From Piezodorus guildinii (lineage: Eukaryota; Arthropoda; Insecta; Hemiptera; Pentatomidae), in contig CM041293.1 in the NCBI GenBank assembly GCA_023052935.1, forward strand, positions 150,172,968 to 150,236,967: a DNA stretch of 64,000 nucleotides, in the 5' to 3' direction. The position numbers and the translations under genes were made by a program. Positions 50,940-61,470 of this stretch are shown here, piece by piece (position 1 is the stretch's first letter; the number at the start of each line of letters is the position of its first letter). Below the pieces are notes generated by a model, which saw nothing but the letters and a program-made list of their open reading frames with translations, had not been told where the DNA came from and made no database searches.

Positions 50940-51002
50940 ATTTTCACAATCGCAATACTTTCTCTTACTGTTCATATATTACATATATATGTAAGTGAAA
51001 GT
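50940..51002 (-). repeat. Family A repeat, 5' end only (copy I)
   Basis: On the plus strand CACAATCGCAATACTTTCTC is followed by an AT-rich hairpin and GTAAGTGAAAGT (50991-51002). This is the reverse of the family's first 60 bp. Confidence 0.7.
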
Positions 51003-51784
51003 TATATAGCGTTGAAAATTTTGACTTTATGAGTACTGGATATATGGCTAGATGTAACATTATAATACGTTTTCTGATTAATTTATATTTATTTTCTGCT
51101 TCAGTTGTTAGATTTATCATATTATATACAGTAATCATATAAACATATATACTTTTATAGACATGCACTTAAGTATAGAAAGTTGGTCAGATATTGCGTC
51201 CTACTTACTATCAAATGTTCGAGACCATCGCACATGGACAATATACGGTTACACCGAAGAAGGTAATAGCAGCTGAGAGGGCGAGTGGAGCACCACTTGT
51301 AATCCTATCGTGTGGATGATATCGCCTGGAAGGAGAGCTTTCCTTCTTCTGAAAAATCCCCTATCACTCGGCTGTAGAAATGGCCTTTTTTCCGATTATA
51401 GATTGATCAACGAGCTGTCATATAGTTTAATAGACATTTTAGTTGACGTTATAACTATTTCAAGTCATACAATTTTTAGAAAATCGATGATATCAGTATA
51501 ATATCGATTCACCTCAATAAACAGCCCCGGATAAAAAATATAAATAGACAAATTAATTTGTTCAGGGGTAAATAGAGCATGTCATAATAATACAACTATA
51601 GCAAAATAGAACGAATCATAAGAAATAATATTGAAAGAACAAAGAAAAAAAAAAGGTAAATTTTATTCTGAGATTCTCCCGTCCCCTAAGAATATCAATA
51701 AAGTAGTAAAACTGAGTCTCCATTCTGACATAAAATTAAAAAAAATTACAAAAACAAACTTAAGGTTATACTTATATAATTTAT
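51003..51784. other. Unassigned stretch
   Basis: A GC-richer part at 51190-51430 is unmatched in the window, with no coding frame that I can support. Confidence 0.35.
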
Positions 51785-52510
51785 AATAATAATAATAGGC
51801 TCAACGAACCCGAAGGTTCGATGCCGATACCACGAAATTCCGCCTAAACAGACTCGTCCAATGTTCACCGTTCAAGCCCCAGACATCAGCCTTAACGCAA
51901 TCCTCCCATCGACGCTTCGGCCTACCTTTCGGACGCCTACCAGTCGGATCAGCGAATACAAACTTTCTCGGAATCCGCTCCTCATCGAGCCCAACAACTT
52001 TACTCGCCCATTTGAGTCTCCACGATGCTATCAACTCAATTATATTCACAGGATACAAGTTCCGTGATTCCGCGTTGTGCAACCTTCTAAACTCTCCAGT
52101 GGCCTCATCTATCTTCGGACCAAATATTTTACGCAGCACCTTATTTTCGAAAACCTTAAGACGTTGTTTATCCTTCATTTATCACGCCACGTTTCACATC
52201 CGTAAAGAACCGTCGGAAGAATAATATTTTTATAAATTCTGACTTTAAGTTTTTAGATAGAAGCCGCGAACTAAGTAACTTAGCAACTGAATAATAACAC
52301 GCAATTCCCATCTTTAACCGGGACTTTATTTCTTCCTAGATTTCATTTTTTCTTGTTATCATTGAACCTAAATACTTGAGTTTCTCTACGTGTTCAAAAG
52401 TATGCCCTGATACATCAATATCACCAAGATCGCTAATCATATATTTCGTCCTATCGGTATTTAATTCCAGTCCTATTTTTTTACCGGTTTTTATTATATT
52501 ATTTATATAA
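51785..52510 (-). pseudogene. RTE-type LINE 3' fragment with (ATT)n tail
   Basis: Minus-strand translation from about 52510: GLELNTDRTKYMISDLGD and LKYLGSMITR (RT C-terminal part), then KVRIYKNIILPTVLYGCET. It ends with a 125-codon open frame (52178-51801) carrying RLKVFENKVLRKIFGPK, LIASWRLKWASKVVGLDEER and FVFADPTGRRPKGRPKRRWE to VVSASNLRVR. The tail is an ATT microsatellite (51785-51797). A frameshift and deletion near 52180 break the frame. Confidence 0.85.
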
Positions 52511-52539
52511 TATTTTAGGTTTTTATTATATTATTTATC

Positions 52540-53135
52540 ATCACGGAGACTCAAATGGACGAGTAAAGTTTTTGGGCTCGATGAAGAGCGGATTCCGAGA
52601 AAGTGAACTCCAGGAAGAAATAAAGTCCCGTTTAAAGGTGGAAAATGCGTGTTATTATTCAGTTGCTAAGTTACTTAGCTCGTGGCTTCTATCTAAAAAC
52701 TTAGAGGTTAGAATTTATAAAACTATTATTCTTCCGACAGTTCTTTACGGATGTGAAACGTGGCCGCTTACTTTGAAGGATGAACAACGGCTTAAGGTTT
52801 TCGAAAATAAGGTACTGCGTAAAATATTTGGTCCAGAGAGATGAGGCCACTGGGGAGTTTAGAAGGTTGCATAACGCGGAATTGCGAACTTGCATCCTGT
52901 GAATATAATTGAGCTGATTGCATCGCGGAGACTCAAATGGGCGAGTAAAGTTGTTGGCTCGATGACGAGCGGATTCCGAGAAAGTTGGTATTGCTAATCC
53001 GACTGGTAGGTGTCCGAAAGCTAGACCGAAGCGTCGATGGGAGGATTGTATTAAGGCTGATCTCGGGGGCTTGGGCTTTAACGGTGAGCATTGGACTAGT
53101 CTGTGTAGGCGGAATTTGGTGGTATCGGCATCGAT
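52540..53135 (+). pseudogene. RTE-type LINE 3' fragment, inverted next to the previous copy
   Basis: RLKVENACYYSVAKLLS, VRIYKTIILPTVLYGCETWP and RLKVFENKVLRKIFGPE are open from 52572 to 52844. Then broken frames carry RRLKWASKVVG- and NLVVSAS-like blocks to about 53130. A displaced short piece of the later region (GGAGACTCAAATGGACGAGT) precedes it at 52545. It lacks the microsatellite tail. Head-to-head with 51785-52510. Confidence 0.8.
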
Positions 53136-53309
53136 TATTACATTATTTATAAAAGTAGTAAATAGAATTACTTAAACGACATACAACTACTACTTGAATT
53201 ATTTATAAAGTAGTAAATAATAACACTAATATCATAAAATCGTAGAAAGAGAGAAAAAATATGTTAACATATTTGTAGTGTTCCTCATTTTAGAGTGAAT
53301 TATGACTAT

Positions 53310-53570
53310 TATTCTTAATTTGTATACAATTATTTGGAAGATTGGTTAATGAGGAGATGATGGAATAATTTGTTTTTGAATGATATTAAATGAGAAGGTA
53401 GGTATGGAATTCCAAAGTAAGGTGGCACGCAAACTAAATAATGTTTTAAAGGATGATGTTCGAGGGGAAGGAAAATAGAAATCGGTGGGCAGGAATCATG
53501 TGTTAAAGGAATGTAACGATGAAAAAGGGGTGAATAGGTCAAGAATGGATAGTATGGACTTTAGGTATTC
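53310..53570 (-). pseudogene. CR1/L2-like ORF2 C-terminal fragment
   Basis: On the minus strand SPRTSSFKTLFSLRATLLWN followed by SIPTFSFNII resembles the C-terminal LWN-P block of CR1/L2 ORF2 proteins. Only about 80 codons remain, with stops. Confidence 0.5.
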
Positions 53571-54454
53571 ATATAATTTAAATATAAAGAGGCATTAATT
53601 CTGTTAATAGCTATATATTTTTTATAACATAAATAATTTAAGCAAATAAATAAAAGAAAAAAACGATTTGGTTAATAAGCCTACTTACGAAAGCGTATTG
53701 TTGAGGCATTTTTAGATACCTAAATGCATAACTAGGGGTGTTCGGCCTTGACAAAAAAGTTGTATCATTTGAATAATATTCCAATTAACAAAACTTTAAA
53801 AAAATGTTTTTTACTCAATTTAATATCATTTCAATACACGCCATTTACTGTATGCTTAAGTTCATAACATGAAATTTGTGTTTCCTAGTAATTTTGCGAA
53901 TTTTTTTTTTTTATTTAATTCGTCGAAAGCATTTTTTAAAAAGGACGCTTGGTAAGTATCATGAAAATTTGTTTCACCGTTTTAATAGAGAACCATAGAA
54001 AATGTCTGACCTATGACCGCCATTCCGTTCACTCACCTCCAGCACTATGTTTCTACTTATTTTTTTCTAAATAACTTCTTTGATGTTCACAACCGTATTA
54101 AAATAATAATTAATTATGTGAAAGGAAAATTTAAATAATATACATGCAGAAAAACTACACACTTGTAGCACCCCAATAAAGATTCTAAATGAGAAAAGCA
54201 CGTGGCCATCTTTTCAGATGATTTGGAGAATCGTCAGAAATCTAAGAGGAGGCAAGGATTAAAGCTAGTGGGAAAATAGTTTTCATGAAAGGAATAATAC
54301 CTGGTTCGGGTCATATCAGCAACAAGTGTAACATAAGGGCATAATGGATGAATTTATTCGTGACAAAGTAAGGAGTATTGAGGTTATTATAAAATATTTT
54401 AGATTTTAATGATTAGACACGAGAAGAATTCGATAGCTTAGTGAAGCTCTAAAG
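53571..54454. other. Unassigned AT-rich stretch
   Basis: Nothing was recognised. A TTAAAAAAAA-type run occurs near 53790. Confidence 0.4.
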
Positions 54455-55190
54455 CTCATCTTCGTAAGTCCAGATTGGTCTTTTAATGGTCGTGTAAATG
54501 ATCTTTTTTAGGTAAGTACACTGAGGAATGGTGTCAGAACTGGAGGATTAAAATTAATCCCACCAAATTACCTTTACTCTTCGTCGCAAGCCGATGACTT
54601 CCTGCCCCACTGTATCCTTAAGGAATACCCCACTCATACCTGTTGGACGAAACCGATACCTAGGACTCCATCTTGACACACGTCTTACGTGGAATCCCCA
54701 TACGAGACTTAAACAACAAGAAACTGTCCGTAGATACCGACTACTACAGCACTTACTTGACAAACGTTCAAAACTTCCAATTTATTACAAAAAGCTCATT
54801 TATGTTACCATCATCAGACCGATCTGGACATATGGAATCGAGCTTATGGCTAAGCCATCTAATTCCTCCCGTATCCAATCCTTACAATCCAAAATCCTTC
54901 GCAAAATCCTAAATGCTCCTTATTTCGTCACAAATAAAATCATCCATAACGAGCTAAATATCCCAGTTGTCACAGAACTAGCCCGAAAGAGATATTTCTC
55001 TTTTAATTCCAAACTGCGATTGAAAAGACGATGGTTTCGAGACCTACTTTAATTATTTTGACATTGAAGTGCTACCACTGGGTAGTTTCTTCGCAAGATA
55101 TTATCACGCCCATAAGTGTACATTAGCCCATTTACTTGTTGTATATATTTTATGTACAGTTGTAAATATCAATAAAATATATTAAAAAAA
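54455..55190 (+). pseudogene. Jockey-type LINE 3' fragment (subfamily 2) with an inverted piece at its start
   Basis: From 54513: EEWCQNWRIKINPTK, then NRYLGLHLDTRLTWNPHTRL and KLIYVTIIRPIWTYGIEL, SLQSKILRKILNAPYFVTNK, ending RRWFRDLL at 55052. These match jockey-2 residues from about 690 to the end, with a deletion before the last block and a frame change near 54595. 54460-54512 is the reverse complement of the TIIRPIWTYGIEL region (about 54785-54845). The 3' UTR (hairpin, AATAAAATATATT, A run to 55190) resembles that of the copy at 1440-3085. Confidence 0.85.
55072..55085 (+). other. Post-stop hairpin of jockey subfamily 2
   Basis: CTACC-ACTG-GGTAG begins 20 nt after the stop at 55050-55052. 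It has a full Watson-Crick stem where the copy at 2959 has a G-U pair. Confidence 0.65.
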
Positions 55191-55934
55191 AGGTAAGTAC
55201 AAGGTTTGAGCTTTTGCCGTTGAAGTAGCAAAAAGCGGTGATATCCTGTCTTGAATATACAATTTAAGTTTCGACAACTTTTCGATTTTAGAGATTTTTT
55301 TATTGAAGATGCATTAAAATTTTAAATTGAAATAGTTGAAGACTGAATTATAAATAATACCAGTTCTAGCTTCATAACTACGTGAATAGAAGCAGTTTTG
55401 TAACTTTATCATAAACAAGACATATTATTTTATATCACAATGTTACCTTTTGTTTAAATTATTCACTGAATTTATTATTGTCAAAGATACCCGACTTGAA
55501 AAGGAATAATGTTGATTAATCTTGGGCCTCTATAGAAGAGACAGTGAATAAAATAGATGAAGCTTTGAATAAACTAGGAGCCTCGGAGGCTGACAGATAG
55601 CGCGCTCTAGTTGAGGCAACTGGATATCCTTATCTCTGTCTCGAACTGTTTATCCTATAATAAAGTCCTTTATAACTTTATTTAAGTACCATTACCTAAG
55701 AGATATATTGAGCATACTATCAGTCCATTTTTACCTTCACTTCACTTCATAAACAGGCATGATTTTCTTTTTTTTTTTTGTCGACCTTACTTGCCATTGA
55801 AGGCTATACGGGGGAAACCCCCGTTTCTCGAGCCAGAGGGTGAGGGCGAGGACGAATGCTGAATAAAGGACCCCAAGCCTGAGGCGCGAACGTGTAATTA
55901 TATGGTTTCAAGTTTTGGTTCTCTGCTGTTCAAA
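55191..55934. other. Unassigned; short hairpin at 55809-55823
   Basis: AT-rich with a GC-rich patch (55790-55900) holding CGGGGGAAACCCCCG, a 6-bp stem with a three-base loop. Family not recognised. Confidence 0.4.
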
Positions 55935-56300
55935 AACACAAAAAATGCATTAAAAAAATATGTTTGCACCTTTCTCCTCTAGTTATTTATTTAATTCGCT
56001 CAACATGCATATTTACCCGTTAAATATCAATGCTAATAAGATAATGTACTATTTTTTTTTTAAATCTGCAAAATTAAAGGTACTTAAGGGGAGGAAAATT
56101 TAAAATATCGACATTGAAGCCCTGTCATAGTATTCCAATCAGAATGAAATCTACATCATGTAAAGCGCATCAAATTTTAAATCGATATACAGAGTATAAT
56201 CAAAATCGTAAGAGCCGTTTTTGAGAAAATCTTAAAAAGGAGCAAAATGCATGGTATAAGGTAGATCTTCCGGTCAGCTGATTTTTATGAAAACGTTTCT
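55935..56300 (-). repeat. Family A repeat, copy J (middle part)
   Basis: Minus-strand match to the core: CTCCTCTAGTTATTTATTTA, GCTCAACATGCATATTTACC, CCCTGTCATAGTATTCCAAT, GGTCAGCTGATTTTTATGAA. Both ends are missing. No fold-back. Confidence 0.75.
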
Positions 56301-56578
56301 GTTTATTCTAGGAGCGTGTCTTGCCTGTCATTAAGAATAAGCCTGAAATAATTAATTCAATATTAAAAGTCAACGTTAGGGGTAAGTTTCTTGAGAGTTG
56401 ACATAATTTTATGAAAATTGTCTAGATTTAATCATAATTTATAAAGTTTGTTATTATGTTGTGTATCAAGGCTCTTAAGGAATTCTAGGCCGTCTACAAT
56501 ATTATCTGCTCCATACTCAAAAACCATCACGTTTTCATAAATCAGTCCATTTCTACTTTGAGACTGTAGGTAATTATA
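56301..56578. other. Unassigned
   Basis: AT-rich stretch between a family A fragment and a mariner. Nothing was recognised. Confidence 0.35.
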
Positions 56579-56979
56579 TTGGGTTGTGTCACATGAAATG
56601 TCCGTTTTCAAGGTAAAGGTTTTCCAAGTCGGTATCCTCAGCTGAAAACTTGGCAAACCAACGGCGAATGGTCCGTTCATTAACAATCCATTTTCCAAAC
56701 GCCTTGCAAATATTCCTAGCGGCCTCGGCTGCTGAATAGCCGAGTTTAAACTCGTACAAAAATATTACTCGAAAATCGCGTGTTTCCATGTTCATATTTG
56801 GAGGTATACTAAAAAGTGGGTAATTGATCGGGAAGGTAATGTTTATAATACAAAGGTAGAGGATTAGTAACTGTTTACTTTAAATATGTAAAAATTCGGA
56901 AGAAAACAACAGAGACCTGCAAAATCCTTTATGTATTTCAGAAACTATAAAAACGGACATTTCATGTGAAACAACACAA
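56579..56979 (-). mobile_element. Short mariner derivative (about 400 bp) with both TIRs
   Basis: TTGGGTTGTGTCACATGAAA at the left and CATGTGAAACAACACAA at the right, TA on both sides. Only the first 60 codons or so of the transposase (METRDFRVIFLYEFKLGYS, NERTIRRWFAKFSAEDTD) are left before a large deletion to the opposite TIR. This is a MITE-like product of the same family. Confidence 0.9.
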
Positions 56980-57172
56980 TACATCAAATTCAACCGATAT
57001 GTTTGAATCTTGTATTAGACTTCGGAGTTTAACCAGTGCGTAATTTCTGTACAAATCAATATTAAAAAAATAAATAAATAAAAAATATTGATTTAGTAAT
57101 GAATACGGAATTTTCGGTTCGGACAAGACCTTGCTCTGTCTTTGTATGAAAAAAAAATCTGAAGCCTCACTT

Positions 57173-57176
<4 letters not shown>

Positions 57177-57209
<33 letters not shown>

Positions 57210-57455
57210 CGAGCAATATTACAATCTGTCCAATTCAGGACATTTTTAATAGTGATAACGTACAACATTCATACTACATTCACACGATATATACAAAACA
57301 ATAAATTTATATAATAATAATAATAAAATATACATATATACAAAATAAAATCAATAAAAATATATACAATAGTCACTCATACCTATATACAATTCACAAG
57401 CATACAGCACGTGAGTGGAGAATCTAGCCAATGCTAGAACTCCAAAATTTTGGAG
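57177..57455 (-). mobile_element. Jockey 3' UTR fragment (5'-truncated), poly(A) on minus strand
   Basis: A T run of about 30 (57177-57207) is the tail. CACGTGAGTGGAGAATCTAG near 57409 matches the post-stop region of jockey-1 (GCGTGAGTGGAGAAGCTGG). The truncation point lies within about 20 nt of where the ORF2 stop would be. It lacks the nested stems of jockey-1 and jockey-2, so it is a shorter subfamily. Confidence 0.75.
57423..57438 (-). other. Post-stop hairpin in jockey 3' UTR fragment
   Basis: In sense orientation TCTAGC-ATTG-GCTAGA. A full Watson-Crick stem differing from jockey-2 by compensated changes at two pairs. Confidence 0.65.
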
Positions 57456-57460
57456 TTCAC

Positions 57461-58026
57461 TTAGTTAGTTCTGAAATTGAGACGTTGATTTCCAAAATGT
57501 CCATTCTAGGAAATTTTACAGGAAGCGCAAAAATCTCTCGTTAGTATATTATCAAACCAGCTAATTTGATTATTTTCGCATTAAAATATAGTATTGTTTT
57601 TTGTTTTCTTTACTATATTAATGAAAACAATATAAAAGTTATGAAATGAAATGTTTATGTATGATTTAGAACGAAACTAAATGTGTAATTAGTACCTTAA
57701 GAAATTAATAGAATTTCTAAATCGCTTTTTAAAGGACTTGAGTTTCATTAGATACAATTAAATTTAAGTTTAAGATTAAACTAAATAAGGAGAATATAAA
57801 TATGTGAAAATATTAATTTCGTAAGAAATGTCCTTTAGTACCTTATGGAAATCAGCGTATCAATTGTCCAATCAGTAAGACTAACACTTAAGTTGAACTA
57901 TTTTTTCCCTTACTCTTCCAAACAACGAAACTCTAATATTGTTATATATTAACAAATGACATCACACTATATATTAGGTTTTAAGAGAATATTAAATAGT
58001 TTACTGTACGTAAACAAATGTTTACA
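57461..58026. other. Unassigned AT-rich stretch
   Basis: Nothing was recognised. Confidence 0.4.
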
Positions 58027-58325
58027 AAATGGGTCACCCATAGCGTAGTGGTTAGCATAACAGCTTTCTATACCAAAGGTCACAGGTTCAAACCCGCGGG
58101 TGACTCAAGAATTTTTTAACGGGAGTAAAAAATCCTTAGTTATGCCGTCCTTCGGAGGGGACGTTAAAAGGTGGTCCCGAGCCTGTGCGATATCAGGTAC
58201 TCGTTAAAGATCCCTATCCTGATAAAACCTGGATAGGCAAAATTTAGGACTCCCACTGTAGCATCGTCCGATTAGCCATAGTAGCATAAAAAGGGACGTT
58301 AAACGAATAAACAAACAAACAATTT
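58027..58325 (+). mobile_element. SINE-1, full copy with tRNA-like head
   Basis: The head has box A TAGCGTAGTGGTTAGC and box B GGTTCAAACCC, and its ends GTCACCC and GGGTGAC can pair as a 7-bp acceptor-like stem across 72 nt. The body (GCCGTCCTTCGGAGGGGACG, CCTATCCTGATAAAACCTGG, TAGCATCGTCCGATTAGCC) ends GGGACGTTAAACGAATAAAC and a CAAA-repeat tail. Pol III transcription from boxes A and B is expected. The head resembles tRNA-Glu-like genes around the anticodon arm, but the identity is not certain. Confidence 0.88.
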
Positions 58326-58446
58326 TTACAATTTTGTAAACTGGTTTTGGTATTTTTTTTACTAACTGCTACTTTCCCATCCTTCCGCAAAGTTTTAAGG
58401 CTACTGTCTTATTACATGTTATATATAAATAAATAAATATATATAT

Positions 58447-58985
58447 TGTTGTTTTCTTCTGAATTTTTACATATTTAAAGTAAACAGTTACTAATCCTCT
58501 ACCTTTGTATTATAAACATTAGCTTCCCAATCAATTACCCACTTTTTAGTATACCTCCAAATATGAACATGGAAACACGCGATTTTCGAGTAATATTTTT
58601 TCGAGTAATATAACTCGGCCATTCAGCAGCTGAGGCCGCTAGAAATATTTGCAAGGCGTTTGGAAAAGAGAGTGTTAATGAACGGACCATTCGCCGTTGG
58701 TTTGCTAAGTTTTCAGCTGGAAATACCGAATTGGAAAACTTGCCCCGAGGAAGACCTTCTTCCGTAATAGACAACGATGTCCTCAAACATACAGTAGAAG
58801 GAAACCCCTACCAAACAGTTAAAGGACTCTCAGCACAACTAGATGCAAGTGCGTCTACCGTTTCCAGACATTTAAAGTGTATTGGGAAAGTAAAAAAGCT
58901 CGATACACGGGTACCTCATGATCTCACTGAGCGGCAGCAAGACCCCATATTTCAAAACAAACCATGCAAAAATTGCAAGAACTGG
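58447..58985 (+). mobile_element. Mariner fragment truncated at both ends
   Basis: Starts inside the 5' region (GTTGTTTTCTTCTGAATTTT) and runs through the transposase N-terminal half, here broken by a duplication of TCGAGTAATAT near 58590-58610. LPRGRPSSVIDNDVLKHTVE, LSAQLDASASTVSRHLKC and VPHDLTERQQDP follow. It continues across the common deletion junction (ACCATGCAAAAATTGCAAGA) and stops at about 58985, where family A sequence begins. Confidence 0.85.
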
Positions 58986-58992
58986 GCTTTTC

Positions 58993-59437
58993 TTTACGTT
59001 CGCTTACCTTTAAATCAAATATATACTGAGGGAAACAAATTATTATAGCAAAAATTATCCAGTTTGATTTTTCAAAAGAAACACGAGTTGTATGGTCTCC
59101 TGAGTCCAATCCTAACACACACACGAAGTCCTACAAAGAGTGTATTTGTTGTCCAGCAGGTCGTACGAAACTGAAATTTCATATTTAAGACACGTATATA
59201 CCTATAATATTTCAAAAAATATAACGCCAAAATTCACTTACTAGAATTGCATATTTTATACCACGAATTTTTATTATTTCCACAAAAAATGCTTTAACTA
59301 TTTTATTATTTTAATATATTACGATTATAATTTATATTATTAAATACACTAAATGTTTCCGTAGAATTTAATTTATTGTATCTAAGAAGTTAAGTACAAC
59401 TCTTGTTTTGTGCGCAACCTTGATTTAAGGGGTTTGA
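58993..59437 (+). repeat. Family A repeat, copy K (diverged, internally deleted)
   Basis: Opens CTTTACGTTCGCTTACCTTT, keeps CCTGAGTCCAA, GAAACTGAAATTTCATATTT and ends near GTTAAGTACAACTCTTGTTT then TGTGCGCAACC. It breaks off a mariner, so it is younger than it, or the junction is a later deletion. Confidence 0.65.
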
Positions 59438-60101
59438 ATATTTGTTTTCACAAGATAAAAAATTTGTTAGACAAACGGTTTCACGTGAAAGAACATTTGA
59501 TTTTTTCTTAGTTGAAAAATTTGAATCCGTCCATAAAATAATCATCGATATTCACGAGTACACCACCTGGATATTGGAATTGTTTTTCCGAAATGAAGCT
59601 TATATAAAATTATTTTAAAACAGGGTTCGAATAATTAGAATATAAATTAAAAAAATATTATCATCAGTGTTGAGATGCATATTTAAGATACTGTTCCCAG
59701 CAAGGGATGGTGTAATGAAGTTCCCCGAATAGTTATACTATGATATTAAGCCATATTCTTGCAGGCTAGCTCCCGGACCAATACTGGTATCATGTTACAT
59801 ATACTTGTATAGACTAAGTTGTTGGAGAGTTGAAGCTGTTTGATAACGTGCGGAGTAGAGTAGGGTAACCATATGTAAGTCGATAATCCTGTGGTTAGGT
59901 TAATATGAATTCCATGGGAATAAATCGAGAGAAGAAGATATATCTTATCAAAAATGCGAAATTCTATTACGAAATTCCAATGTTTTTTTTCTCATTGTTT
60001 AAAATTTGAAAATCGTACGCAAAATTTTATATCCTTCAAAATTTTATTATTTTGAAGGATGTGCCCGATTCAAATATTTTTATGACTGTTTTATTTTTTT
60101 T
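59438..60101. other. Unassigned stretch
   Basis: AT-rich with no recognised family. An imperfect palindrome CCTTCAAAATTTTATTATTT / TTTTGAAGG lies near 60032-60060. Confidence 0.35.
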
Positions 60102-60222
60102 ACTTTTACTTACCTACATATGAAATATATAAATAGTAAGGGAAAGTATTGCGATCGTGAAAATTTTCGAATATCAGTTCTCAACGGAAATACACGTTTT
60201 AGGGTCCCCTGAGTCTAAATAA
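60102..60222 (+). repeat. Family A repeat, 5' end (copy L) fused to a Tc1 remnant
   Basis: ACTTTTACTTACCT, AAGTATTGCGATCGTGAAAA and TTTTAGGGTCCCCTGAGTC are the first 120 bp of the family. At 60223 the sequence changes to Tc1 transposase. Confidence 0.8.
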
Positions 60223-61432
60223 CCACTCTTCCACTAACATTTTCCTTAAATCTGCCAAATTTTGTGGGTCTCGGGCGCGGACACGTCTTCCAAGCATGTC
60301 CCATACATGCTCTATTGGATTCATATCTGGACTTCTGAGTGTCCAAACCATAACGTAAATTTCTTCTTGTCTGAGGAAATTTTGCATTGATCGAGCAATA
60401 TGAGGTCGGGCATTATCGTGCATAAAAATAATGTTATCTGCGATATTTCTGGCGAAAGGTATTACATGTGGCTCAAGTACCTCCCTAATGTACCTGTCAG
60501 CAGTTATAGAGCCACGGTTCACAAGAACCAACTCTGTACGGGAGTTTAAATTTATGCCTCCCCCACACCATCACTGACGCACCACCAAACGCAACCCTTG
60601 GAGAAAAAGTGCATGGAGCATACCTCTCTCCCCGCCTTCTCCATACCTTTTCCCGTCCCTCTGGAGATCGGAGACAGAATCTTGACGCAACGCTGAATAA
60701 TACGAGGCTCAAATCTTCCTGAGTCCAGTTTAGGTGCTCCCGAGCAAACCTCAAGCGCTCAACCCGGTGTTCCCTGGAGAAAAGAGGTCCAGTAGCTGAA
60801 GGATGGGAGGTCAATCGCTAATCGTTCTTCTCACGTTCGCTCTGAAATTTGCATATTCCTGAACCTCTGGAGGAGACCACGCTGACTGTTACCAGTTGAT
60901 CGGCGATCCCGAAGAGCATGCAGTTGCAAAAATCTCTCGTCACGGTGGGAAGTTGACCTCGGACGGCCTTGTCCGACTCTTCTTGCATACCCTCCAGTTT
61001 GACAGTGCCTATTAAGCACCCTGGACACTACGGATTGTGACCGCTGGAGCCGTTGCGCAATATGCCTTTGAGAAAACCCTTCTTCTCTCAAAGCAACAGC
61101 ACGAATTGATTCCTCTTCGGTCAATGCTTCTCTGCTGGCCATCACAACCTTCTTACTAAACTCACAAGTAAAAACTAAAGTCTCTTAAAGGTTAGAAAAT
61201 CTTCAATAAGATGAATCTTTGCTAACACCTAACCATTTATTGATAGGAAGAAAGAAAAGAAGAGGATTAACTGACCCTTTTCTCCATAAACGGGTGGGAA
61301 TATAAACAGGTAGAGGATTAACTTGATATGATACAACACAAAGTCCAGTCTGGGACAAAGGAATTCCTATTTTTATCTCTTATGTAATAATAATATAAAT
61401 ATTTTTAAGTGATCCTTTAATTTTGTCCGGCA

Positions 61433-61437
<5 letters not shown>
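60223..61437 (-). mobile_element. Tc1-like element with broken transposase, one TIR left
   Basis: The 5' end is TA then CACTGCCGGACAAAATTAAA (minus strand from 61437), a typical Tc1 TIR. Transposase pieces: 61145-60831 gives the paired HTH with SQRHIAQRLQRSQSVVSRVL and GRPRSTS. 60814-60540 gives the catalytic start, where VLFSVASRF stands in place of the usual FSDESRF. 60531-60223 gives FMHDNARPHIARSM and NPIEHVWDMLGRRVR with the second D and the final E intact. Frames are broken at about 60830 and 60540. The last roughly 60 residues and the other TIR are cut off at the junction with family A copy L. Confidence 0.88.
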
Positions 61438-61466
<29 letters not shown>

Positions 61467-61470
61467 TATA
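61436..61470. repeat. (AT)n microsatellite
   Basis: AT run that starts from the TA target of the Tc1-like element. Confidence 0.85.

Noticed and set aside
58027..58105. Functional tRNA
   Set aside because: The acceptor-like stem is present, but T and anticodon stems do not pair well and the segment is the head of a multicopy SINE.
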